The position numbers and the translations under genes were made by a program. From the NCBI GenBank assembly GCA_902778205.1, contig CACYWX010000124.1, positions 1 to 14,498 on the forward strand: a DNA stretch of 14,498 nucleotides, given 5' to 3'. This document shows positions 1 to 5,908 of the stretch, in pieces; position 1 is the first letter of the stretch, and each line of letters begins with the position of its first letter. The DNA is from an uncultured Ruminococcus sp. (lineage in GTDB: Bacteria > Bacillota > Clostridia > Oscillospirales > CAG-272). Below the pieces are notes generated by a model, which ran no database searches, was not told the origin of the DNA, and worked only from the letters and a program-made list of their open reading frames with translations.

Positions 1-57
1 ATCCCGGACTTCATCGAGCCGGGCACCAACCTCATCGCCTGCCGGGACGAGCTGTGA
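1..57 (+). CDS. 3' end of an unidentified plus-strand gene
   Basis: The reading frame starting at base 1 is open and ends at TGA (55-57), giving the C-terminal residues IPDFIEPGTNLIACRDEL. Codons are GC-rich at the third position, like the genes to the right, which supports real coding. Only 18 residues are visible, so no family can be assigned. This is the only apparent plus-strand gene, and it converges on the aldo/keto reductase. The symmetric hairpin at 405-430 could terminate both. Confidence 0.5.
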   Translation: MPDFIEPGTNLIACRDEL

Positions 58-72
58 TATTAAGGGGGACGC

Positions 73-92
73 GGCTTTCTTGCAAGAAAGCC
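73..92. repeat. Perfect 20-base palindrome in copy A
   Basis: GGCTTTCTTGCAAGAAAGCC equals its own reverse complement. The counterpart in copy B (5705-5722) is an 18-base perfect palindrome that lacks one T on the left arm and the matching A on the right. The paired change keeps the symmetry, which suggests selection for a hairpin or a dimeric protein site. No T-tract follows on either strand, so it is not a classical terminator. Confidence 0.7.
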
Positions 93-220
93 TGGCAAAG
101 AACTTCTGAATGGAGGCAGAGGACAAGCTATACCAATACAGTTCAACCGAAACCTTGACACACCAATATAGCTGTCCAACCTTATCAGAGAACTTGTACG
201 CGAGCTGAAACCAAACGTTG

Positions 221-298
221 CGGGAATCCCTTATGGGGGATTCTCGGGGGTGGGGCGGTTCCTGTTGACTGAGGATCGATTGAATCCCCACCCCTTTT
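221..298 (+). other. Tandem hairpins with alternative pairing in copy A
   Basis: Hairpin 1 pairs 221-230 with 237-246 (GAATCCC against GGGATTC, plus outer pairs including one G-T). Hairpin 2 pairs GGGGTGGGG (247-255) with CCCCACCCC (286-294) across a 30-base loop, and TTTT follows at 295-298. The segment GGGGATTC (236-243) can instead pair with GAATCCCC (282-289), so the two arrangements exclude each other. On the plus strand this looks like a terminator with a competing fold. It lies about 190 bases past the stop codon of the left-edge gene. The whole segment falls in the part of the element that is absent from copy B. Confidence 0.45.
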
Positions 299-404
299 GC
301 TTACTGTGTTTCGCGCTCAAAACCCATGAAGTCATCTTTCCGGCTGTGAACAGTATGACATGACAACCGGCGGCACTTGCATGACGCTGAAAGCACGGAT
401 ACTG

Positions 405-430
405 AAAAAAGGCCCCGAACGGCCTTTTTT
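405..430. terminator. Symmetric bidirectional intrinsic terminator
   Basis: Six A (405-410), GGCC (411-414), a six-base loop CCGAAC (415-420), GGCC (421-424) and six T (425-430) make a perfect stem. It has a T-tract on the plus strand and, by symmetry, one on the minus strand. It lies between two converging genes, the plus-strand gene ending at 57 and the minus-strand aldo/keto reductase ending at 724. It could therefore stop transcription arriving from either side. Confidence 0.8.
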
Positions 431-618
431 CGTTTATCGTACTGTTGGTTTTCCTCTGAAGTGATGCAAACATGAGCCGTATACGGGGGCCTTCATCATG
501 CTGCCCCGTTTTCAATGCGTGAAAAACAGTGACAACATCACCACGGAGGGAGAAGCCACAACAAAGTGCAGCCGGAAACCGGTGAAAACCCGCTTCCGGG
601 ATGGAAAAGCTTCAATCA

Positions 619-671
619 GCCTTCCCCCCTTGGCGGGGAAGGTGGCCCAAAGGGCCGGATGAGGGGGAAAA
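619..671. repeat. GC-rich double-hairpin palindromic repeat
   Basis: The first hairpin pairs CCTTCCCC (620-627) with GGGGAAGG (635-642) around a seven-base loop. The second pairs GGCCC (644-648) with GGGCC (652-656) around AAA. A GGATGAGGGGGAAAA tail follows and can pair back with the C-run. From memory, repeats of this shape (a short hairpin, a GGCCC-type hairpin and a GGATGAGGG tail) are scattered between genes in many gut Clostridia genomes. That likeness could not be tested here, and only one copy is present in this window. It lies 53 bases past the end of the aldo/keto reductase. Confidence 0.55.
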
Positions 672-723
672 AACGGCTCCTGATCGCTGTATTTTCAGGT
701 TGAAACAGTATCGAATACACATT

Positions 724-1683
724 TCACCCGGGCAGGGGACTCAGCCCGGAGAGATCGCCCACCCAGGCGGACGCCGCCTCGAAATCCTCCAGCTGCTTTT
801 CATCGGACACGGCGGAGATGGGGATGGCGGGAAGGCCTGAATTCAGCACGTACGCCAGGGACAGGGCTCCCAGGGACACGCCGCTCTCAGCGGACAGCTC
901 TCTCAGCCGCTCCATGACCGCCCGGTCGGAGGGTCCCGCCTTCTCCGGAGGGATCCTGCCGTCCGCCAGCTTGGAATAGAATCCTCCTCCCGCCGCCGCG
1001 AAGGCCAGAAGGGGCATCCCCTCCTCCGCGAACAGCTTCTTCAGGGACCGACCGGTGGTGACCATGCCGTCGGGGGCTTCCCTTTCTCCTCCCGCGTCCG
1101 CTGTGAGACACTCCGCATGCAGGCTCCATTCGTCGGACACGCCGATCATGACCCCGCGCCAGTCCTCCCCCAGATAGTCCAGCGCGGCGCGGATCCTATC
1201 GGCCTTATAGTTGGAGAAACCGAACCGGGAAACCTTCCCCTCCTTCACCATGTCCCAGAGGAAATCCACGATCACCCGGATGTCCGTATCCGGATTGTCC
1301 CGGTGGGTGAGATAAACGGGGATCGTGTCCAGCCCCAGGGACCGGCGGGACTGTTCCAGATCCGCCATGGCCGAGGCCCGGTTCACCCGGCTCACATCAT
1401 GGGCATCCGGCGCGTAGTGGCAGCATTTGGACGTGACGATCATATCGGTGATCCCCCGCGCCTTCAGCCACCGGCCCACGGTCCGCTCCGACTCATTGAG
1501 CCCGGAGGGAGACCACCGTCCGTATACGTTGGCCGTGTCCAGGAACCGCCCGCCCATGGCGTAATACCGGTCCAGGATGGCGAAGGACTTGTCATCGCCG
1601 TAACCGCCGCCGAACCGGGCCGTCCCCAGGCACACGGCGGACAGATCAAAGGGCGCGCCCTCAAATCGGATTCCTCGGATCAT
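724..1683 (-). CDS. Aldo/keto reductase
   Basis: A 319-residue NAD(P)H-dependent oxidoreductase of the aldo/keto reductase (TIM barrel) superfamily, cytosolic and of normal length. The full catalytic tetrad is visible: Asp49 and Tyr54 in FLDTANVYGRW, Lys86 in IVTSKCCHY and His127 in VYLTHRDNP. GFSNYKADRIRAAL (155-168) is the usual mid-barrel GxSN segment. ATG at 1683-1681 is preceded by a GGGGAGG ribosome site five bases upstream. The gene starts 31 bases past the ftsZ terminator. I see no clear promoter in that gap, so expression may depend on read-through or on a promoter I cannot recognise. The substrate cannot be predicted, and nothing links the enzyme to cell division beyond position. 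Confidence 0.92.
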   Translation of the reverse strand: MIRGIRFEGAPFDLSAVCLGTARFGGGYGDDKSFAILDRYYAMGGRFLDTANVYGRWSPSGLNESERTVGRWLKARGITDMIVTSKCCHYAPDAHDVSRVNRASAMADLEQSRRSLGLDTIPVYLTHRDNPDTDIRVIVDFLWDMVKEGKVSRFGFSNYKADRIRAALDYLGEDWRGVMIGVSDEWSLHAECLTADAGGEREAPDGMVTTGRSLKKLFAEEGMPLLAFAAAGGGFYSKLADGRIPPEKAGPSDRAVMERLRELSAESGVSLGALSLAYVLNSGLPAIPISAVSDEKQLEDFEAASAWVGDLSGLSPLPG

Positions 1684-1714
1684 ACAAACCTCCCCGTACT
1701 TCTTCGATTGGATG

Positions 1715-1750
1715 AAAAAAAGGGGAAACGCAGAGCGCGCGTCCCCTTTT
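1715..1750 (-). terminator. Intrinsic terminator after ftsZ
   Basis: Read on the minus strand, AAAAGGGG-ACGC pairs with GCGT-TTCCCCTTTT with a two-base bulge and a short loop. The 3' arm runs into eight T. It begins 12 bases after the ftsZ stop codon, where the dcw transcript would be expected to end. Confidence 0.85.
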
Positions 1751-1762
1751 GCTTTATTTTGG

Positions 1763-2959
1763 TCAATATCTCTGCTGATTGCCGTTGTTCTGATTCTTGC
1801 CCACGTTGAGCATCTTCAGAATCTCGTTGAAGTCCTCGTCGGTGATGGGAGCCTCGTCGTCGTTCGCGGGCTTCTTTTCCGCCTGGGGCTTCGGAGCGGA
1901 CGCCGGCTTGTTGACGTTCACCTGCTTGGCTCCGTCCGGGGTCTTGCGTCCGGAGGCGACGGGGTGAATGGTCTCGCGTCTGGAGAAGGTCTTGTCCGCC
2001 TCGTTCTTGTTCTGGAAGCCGGTGGCGATGATGGTCACCTTCATGGTGTCCTCGAGGTTCTCGTCAAAGGCAGCGCCCCAGATGACGTTGGCGTCCTCGG
2101 CGGCTTCGGAGGAGATCAGGTCGGAACAGACGGTGATGTCGTCCAGGCTGATGTCCGGAGAAGCGGTGATGCTGATGAGCACGCCCTTGGAGCCGGTGAT
2201 GGTGGTCTCAAGCAGGGGGCTGGTGATGGCGGCCTTGGCGGATTCCACGGCCTTGTCCTTGCCGGAGGCCTCGCCGATGCCCATGTGGGCGTATCCGGCG
2301 TCCTGCATGACGGAGGTCACGTCCGCGAAGTCCAGGTTGATGAACTCGGGGATGTTGATCAGCTCGGAGATGCTCTTGACGCCGTGGTTCAGCACGTCGT
2401 CCGCCACCTGGAAGGCGTTCATCAGGGTGATCTTTTCCGCCACGTCCTTCAGCTTCTCGTTGGGGATGATGATCAGGCTGTCCACGAACTCCTTCAGCTT
2501 CTCGATGCCCGCCTCGGCCTGCTCCATGCGCTTCTTCTGCTCGAAGGCGAAGGGCTTGGTCACGATGCCGACGGTGAGAATGCCCAGGCTCTTGGCGATC
2601 CGCGCCACGATGGGAGCCGCGCCCGTGCCGGTACCGCCGCCCATGCCCGCGGTGACAAAGACCATATCCGCACCCTCAAGAGCCGCAGTGATGGCCTCTT
2701 CGCTCTCCTCGGCCGCCTTGGCGCCCACTTCGGGATTGGAGCCCGCGCCGTGTCCCTTGGTGATTTTTTCGCCGATGGGAATGCGGACGTCCGCGTTGGA
2801 CTTGTTCAGAGCCTGCAGGTCCGTGTTGATGGCGATGAATTCAACGCCCTTGATGGAGTTGGTCATGCGGTTGACCGCGTTATTGCCGCCGCCGCCCACG
2901 CCGATTACCTTTATATTAACGCCGCTCTCGTAGTTATCGTCGATTTCGAATGCCGGCAT
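1763..2959 (-). CDS. ftsZ: Cell division GTPase FtsZ
   Basis: Bacterial tubulin homologue that polymerises with GTP into the cytokinetic ring. It has 398 residues, close to the usual length. The nucleotide pocket includes VGGGGNNAVNRM (21-32) and the tubulin signature GGGTGTG (107-113). The catalytic T7 loop NLDFADV (208-214) supplies Asn208, Asp210 and Asp213. A short linker follows from about 320. The C-terminus reads DEDFNEILKMLN and then an Asn/Gln-rich tail, without the familiar DIPxFLR-type peptide. An in-frame ATG lies seven codons upstream, but ATG at 2959 is chosen because AAGGAGGG (2967-2974) sits seven bases before it. The gene has its own promoter (3022-3050) and terminator. No ftsA precedes it. 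Confidence 0.98.
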   Translation of the reverse strand: MPAFEIDDNYESGVNIKVIGVGGGGNNAVNRMTNSIKGVEFIAINTDLQALNKSNADVRIPIGEKITKGHGAGSNPEVGAKAAEESEEAITAALEGADMVFVTAGMGGGTGTGAAPIVARIAKSLGILTVGIVTKPFAFEQKKRMEQAEAGIEKLKEFVDSLIIIPNEKLKDVAEKITLMNAFQVADDVLNHGVKSISELINIPEFINLDFADVTSVMQDAGYAHMGIGEASGKDKAVESAKAAITSPLLETTITGSKGVLISITASPDISLDDITVCSDLISSEAAEDANVIWGAAFDENLEDTMKVTIIATGFQNKNEADKTFSRRETIHPVASGRKTPDGAKQVNVNKPASAPKPQAEKKPANDDEAPITDEDFNEILKMLNVGKNQNNGNQQRY

Positions 2960-3021
2960 GAAGATGCCCTCCTTCTGCAAATACAGTTCCGATTATGGAA
3001 ACTCACACTATGTTAATGTAT

Positions 3022-3050
3022 ATAATACACTACGGCGCGTTTTTTTTCAA
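3022..3050 (-). promoter_or_regulatory. SigmaA-type promoter of ftsZ
   Basis: On the minus strand, TTGAAA (3050-3045) and TATTAT (3027-3022) are separated by exactly 17 bases. Each box matches the consensus at five of six positions. An A-tract follows the -35 box. The predicted start near 3015 gives a leader of about 56 bases to the ftsZ ATG. The promoter lies in the 131-base ftsQ-ftsZ gap, the most AT-rich gap inside the cluster. It would let FtsZ be made independently of the upstream operon. Confidence 0.78.
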
Positions 3051-3090
3051 GGGGTTTTGAGAATTTTCCGCAAAATTTTTGCATTTGGAC

Positions 3091-4449
3091 TCACCCTTCC
3101 GCCCGGGCCGCCGAGAAATCGTAGATCACCGTCACGGGATCCACCGCGGTCAGGTCGAAGGAGGCCGGGATCCCCTCCGCCAGCTGTCCGGACACGATGA
3201 TCTCGTAGGCCATTCTCAGCTTGGCGGTCATGTCGCTTTCTCCCGCGCACTTCAGATCGTACAATCCGCACGCCTTCATGCGGATCTCGTATTCGCCGGT
3301 CAGGTCGATCTCGTCAAGGAGCCCGTTCGTCATCAGATCGGAGCCGAGAGCCGCCGTCAGAACGCTTCGGATATACCGCTCGGAGCGCTCCCCGGCAAAC
3401 ACCAGCGGACGGCCAGCCACGGACTTGTCCACCGGAGGCAGGATCAGCTCCACCAGGCCCTCCGTATCGGCCTTCGACGGATCGGACACCACCTCCAGGA
3501 CCTTCAGGTTCTCCGACAGGATCACCGTATCGCCCCAGATGTCGGCGCAGTACCGGGCATGCTCGTCCGTCAGCGCGACGTTCACGCTCGTCAGCCCTTT
3601 TCTTGTGACCTCCGCGGACCGGATCCACGGCAGGCGGAAGGTGATGCTGTTCTCGGCACGGGCCGTCCGGAAGGAATAGAGGTTGTCCCCCGTCCGGATT
3701 CCGGATACCGCGGCCACCTGCTCCGCCGTATACAGCTCGGTCCCGGCCACGTCCACGGTTTCCACCACGAAGAGGGTCTTGTACACCACGCCCGCGACCA
3801 GGGCCAGGATCGAGGTCAGGATCAGGGCGGTGAAGAACATGTGGCGGTATTCCCTGGCTCTCTGCCGGGCCGCCGCATCCTTCTTCACCTGCCGGACCTC
3901 TTCCCTCCCCTTCTCCTCCGGGGAGGTGAACACGTCGGCGAACCATTCGGGCCGGATGCGGCTGCGCTTCTCACCCACGGCCTCCCCTCCCTCGGGCGCG
4001 CTGGGACGGTAGGTATAGACGCCTCCGTCCTCCCGGGAGAACGCCGCGGCTCTGGCTCTTGCTCCCTCTCCGGAGCCAGAATCGGAGCCGGACGGCGCGG
4101 AGGTTTTGCCCACGGTCCAGGCGTCGGTGCGGGTGCTGTAGCGGTCCCCGAACCACGCCGTATCGGTTATGGGTCTCTTCTTCCTCCGCGGGATGGCCTG
4201 GGCGCGGTTCTTCTCCTCGGTGACCAGAGGGCGGGAGGGAGACGAGGCGGGATCCCGGGCGGCCTCCACGGCGCGGCGGTGTCCCTCGTCGGCAAAGGTA
4301 CCCCGGTAGGGCTGTTCCCGGGACGGATTGTCCGCGGAAACGCCCACGCCGTATTCCCGGCTCATTTCCCGTTCCTTTTCGTCCTGCGTGCACACGCGGT
4401 CGTAGACGAAAAGCAGGCCGGAATCCTTTGCGCGGCGTCTGTTGCTCAT
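3091..4449 (-). CDS. ftsQ: Division protein FtsQ/DivIB with a long cytoplasmic arm
   Basis: Bitopic membrane protein of the divisome that works with FtsL and DivIC/FtsB to control the FtsW-PBP synthase. The order is: a polar, charged, probably disordered cytoplasmic arm (1-202), one transmembrane helix (about 204-226), a POTRA domain (about 228-297, FVVETVDVAGTELYTAEQV to ALTDEHARY), and an extracytoplasmic beta region to 452. FtsQ of E. coli and DivIB of B. subtilis have about 265-275 residues, so the extra length here is nearly all in the arm. ATG at 4449 follows AGGGAG five bases upstream. It starts 52 bases after murG and ends 131 bases before ftsZ. The family assignment rests on domain order, context and the POTRA pattern, since FtsQ sequences are poorly conserved. 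Confidence 0.9.
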   Translation of the reverse strand: MSNRRRAKDSGLLFVYDRVCTQDEKEREMSREYGVGVSADNPSREQPYRGTFADEGHRRAVEAARDPASSPSRPLVTEEKNRAQAIPRRKKRPITDTAWFGDRYSTRTDAWTVGKTSAPSGSDSGSGEGARARAAAFSREDGGVYTYRPSAPEGGEAVGEKRSRIRPEWFADVFTSPEEKGREEVRQVKKDAAARQRAREYRHMFFTALILTSILALVAGVVYKTLFVVETVDVAGTELYTAEQVAAVSGIRTGDNLYSFRTARAENSITFRLPWIRSAEVTRKGLTSVNVALTDEHARYCADIWGDTVILSENLKVLEVVSDPSKADTEGLVELILPPVDKSVAGRPLVFAGERSERYIRSVLTAALGSDLMTNGLLDEIDLTGEYEIRMKACGLYDLKCAGESDMTAKLRMAYEIIVSGQLAEGIPASFDLTAVDPVTVIYDFSAARAEG

Positions 4450-4501
4450 GTTGTCTCCCTTCCGGTCCGGTCCGCCCGGAGCCCTGGTCGTTCGCAGCCC
4501 G

Positions 4502-5641
4502 TCAGCTCTTCTTTTTGTCCGCGACGAGCTTCAAGAGGTCGTTGTAAATCAGTTTGTTGGAATCCGGTACGGCAAAGCGCCGGATGTTCTCCCGTCTTGC
4601 CTCGGCGATCCTCTCCCCCTCGGGGGACAGAAGCCGGGCCACCTCCTCCACCAGAGGCTTCGCGCCGTCGGTCAGATCCTTTTCCTCGAAGAGGGCGGCG
4701 GCGTCCGCGTCGGCCAGGACCTTGGCGTTCTTGTACTGGTGGTTCTCCGCCACGTTGGGGGAGGGGATGAAGATGGCGGACTTGCCGGTGATGGCCAGCT
4801 CGGAAACGGTCATGGCGCCCGCCCGGTTGATGGTCAGGTCCGCCGCGGCCATTTTCATCGGCATGTCGTAGATGTACTCCACCAGCTCGATGTTCTCGCA
4901 TTTGTCCAGCCCCATCTCCCGGAACTGGGATCCGCAGAGCTCCCGCTCGATGGCGCCGGTGGCGTGGATGTGGTACACCTCCGGGTGCTTCGCGGTGAAC
5001 TCCCTCATGACGCAGAGGACCGCGTCGTTGACCTTTTCCGCCCCCATGGAGCCCGCGTAGGACAAAAGGATGTACTTGTACCGGTCCGGGATCCCCAGCT
5101 TCGCCCGGGCCTCCTCCCGCGTCATGGAGTTGAAGCCGCCCAGGATCGGGTTGCCCACCTTCATGAGCTTGGCACGGTCGCAGGTCAGGCTCTCGCCGGT
5201 CTTCTCGAAGTTCAGGTAGATGCGGTCCACGTGCTTCTGCAGCATCTTGACCGCCACGCCGGCGATGGCGTTGGACTCGTGCAGGGCGGTGGCGATCCCC
5301 ATGTCGGAGGCCGCCTTCACCACGGGCCAGCAGACGTAGCCGCCGGTGCCCACCACCAGATCGGGCTTGAACTCCTCGATGATCTTCCGGGCCTTGAGCG
5401 GGGAGGTGGCCGCCAGATACGCCGCCTTCAGGTTGGCCGGCGAGATGGAGCGGCGGAGCCCCTGGACCTCCACGTAGTAGAGGGGATAGCCCGCCTTCGG
5501 CACCAGCTTGTTCTCGATGCCCTTCTTCGTGCCCACGTAGGCGATGACCGCCTCCGGATCGTTCTGCTGAATGGTATTGGCAATGGCGAGCGCGGGATTC
5601 ACGTGTCCTCCCGTTCCGCCGCCTGTCATCAGTACGCGCAT
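4502..5641 (-). CDS. murG: MurG, lipid II-forming GlcNAc transferase
   Basis: Peripheral membrane GT-B glycosyltransferase that adds GlcNAc from UDP-GlcNAc to lipid I, giving lipid II. It has 379 residues, slightly longer than usual. The N-terminal glycine loop MTGGGTGGHVNPALAIA (5-21) binds lipid I. The C-terminal UDP-GlcNAc domain contains VGNPILGG, an AGSMGAEKVND loop (GGSQGA in most relatives) and INRAGAMTVSELAI. The frame stays open 65 codons upstream, but that stretch reads through the dispersed element and resembles nothing. ATG at 5641 places the glycine loop normally and has a weak GGGGG ribosome site seven bases upstream. A 267-base gap, not the usual close coupling, separates it from ftsW. 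Confidence 0.96.
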   Translation of the reverse strand: MRVLMTGGGTGGHVNPALAIANTIQQNDPEAVIAYVGTKKGIENKLVPKAGYPLYYVEVQGLRRSISPANLKAAYLAATSPLKARKIIEEFKPDLVVGTGGYVCWPVVKAASDMGIATALHESNAIAGVAVKMLQKHVDRIYLNFEKTGESLTCDRAKLMKVGNPILGGFNSMTREEARAKLGIPDRYKYILLSYAGSMGAEKVNDAVLCVMREFTAKHPEVYHIHATGAIERELCGSQFREMGLDKCENIELVEYIYDMPMKMAAADLTINRAGAMTVSELAITGKSAIFIPSPNVAENHQYKNAKVLADADAAALFEEKDLTDGAKPLVEEVARLLSPEGERIAEARRENIRRFAVPDSNKLIYNDLLKLVADKKKS

Positions 5642-5695
5642 GTTTCTGCCCCCGTTGATGTGATAATCCGACATAAATCTGAACTCATTCTGAAA

Positions 5696-5906
5696 GGGAA
5701 ACGCGGCTTCTTGCAAGAAGCCTGGCAAGAACTTACAAAATGGGATGGAAAAAGCTGAATGAACTTCATGCAGCTTTTGCCTTGGCACACCAATACAGTC
5801 ATCCAACCTTATCAGTGTTATCGTACGCGAGCTCACGGCAAAGCCGTTCGCCTTCTACATAATGCGCTCAAAACCCATTCAGTCTGTTGTCATGAAACGG
5901 CAGCTG
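5696..5906 (+). repeat. Dispersed intergenic element, copy B, inside the dcw operon
   Basis: This shares four ordered blocks with copy A: 5701-5734, 5780-5815, 5823-5833 and 5864-5878. A weaker match reaches about 5906, next to the ftsW stop codon at 5911-5909. It contains the 18-base palindrome GGCTTCTTGCAAGAAGCC (5705-5722), a 29-base dyad (5750-5778) and a small hairpin ACGGC-AAA-GCCGT (5835-5847). The hairpin occupies the interval where copy A has 106 bases of different sequence. The element fills most of the ftsW-murG gap, in the orientation opposite to operon transcription. It therefore lies in the transcript upstream of murG. Confidence 0.72.
5749..5778 (-). terminator. Terminator-like dyad between ftsW and murG
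   Basis: On the minus strand, AAAAGCTG (5778-5771) pairs with CAGCTTTT (5757-5750). Inside this, ATGAA pairs with TTCAT around a single central base, with one mismatch in the whole 29-base dyad. A fifth T follows the 3' arm. The stem is AT-rich and would be weak, so partial termination or RNA processing fits better than a full stop. It is specific to copy B. Confidence 0.42.
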
Positions 5907-5908
5907 TC

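Larger units (their letters stand above)
62..376 (+). repeat. Dispersed intergenic element, copy A
   Basis: Four blocks recur in the same order and orientation at 5701-5878. Block 1 is 69-105 against 5701-5734, built around a palindrome. Block 2 is 153-188 against 5780-5815, with 31 of 36 bases identical. Block 3 is GTACGCGAGCT at 196-206 and 5823-5833. Block 4 is GCGCTCAAAACCCAT at 313-327 and 5864-5878. A weaker match (CATGACAACCGGCGGC against CATGAAACGGCAGC) extends the likeness to about 376 and 5906. The interval between blocks 3 and 4 differs strongly: 106 bases here, 30 in copy B. A motif ACCAATAYAG followed by CAACC occurs twice inside this copy (132-148 and 162-181). No coding sequence is apparent, and whether the element is mobile or regulatory is unknown. 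Confidence 0.72.
58..723. other. Long convergent intergenic region without a convincing gene
   Basis: This 666-base gap lies between the plus-strand gene tail and the end of the minus-strand aldo/keto reductase. It is clearly less GC-rich than the surrounding genes. It contains a dispersed element (about 62-376), a bidirectional terminator (405-430) and a GC-rich double-hairpin repeat (about 619-671). I see nothing recognisable in 431-618. Short open frames exist on both strands, but they cross these structures and resemble no protein family I know, so no gene is called. Confidence 0.7.

Noticed and set aside
155..180. TTGACA in copy A as a promoter -35 box
   Set aside because: No -10-like box lies 16-18 bases away, and copy B reads TTGGCA at the same place.
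247..298. G-rich run GGGGGTGGGGCGG as a G-quadruplex
   Set aside because: Only two or three runs of suitable length are present, and the perfect complement at 286-294 makes a hairpin the simpler reading.
231..515. A 94-codon minus-strand open frame in the left intergenic region
   Set aside because: It runs straight through the bidirectional terminator and the repeat element and shows no domain. Frames inside repeats can be conserved as DNA without being expressed.
601..840. A 79-codon plus-strand open frame
   Set aside because: It starts in the double-hairpin repeat and continues antisense into the aldo/keto reductase.
2960..2980. An ftsZ start seven codons upstream (MQKEGIF)
   Set aside because: That start lies upstream of the AAGGAGGG ribosome site, which is well spaced for ATG 2959.
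5642..5836. A longer MurG start, 65 codons upstream
   Set aside because: The added residues are a translation of the dispersed element. They would push the MurG glycine loop away from the N-terminus, where it belongs, and no ribosome site supports them.
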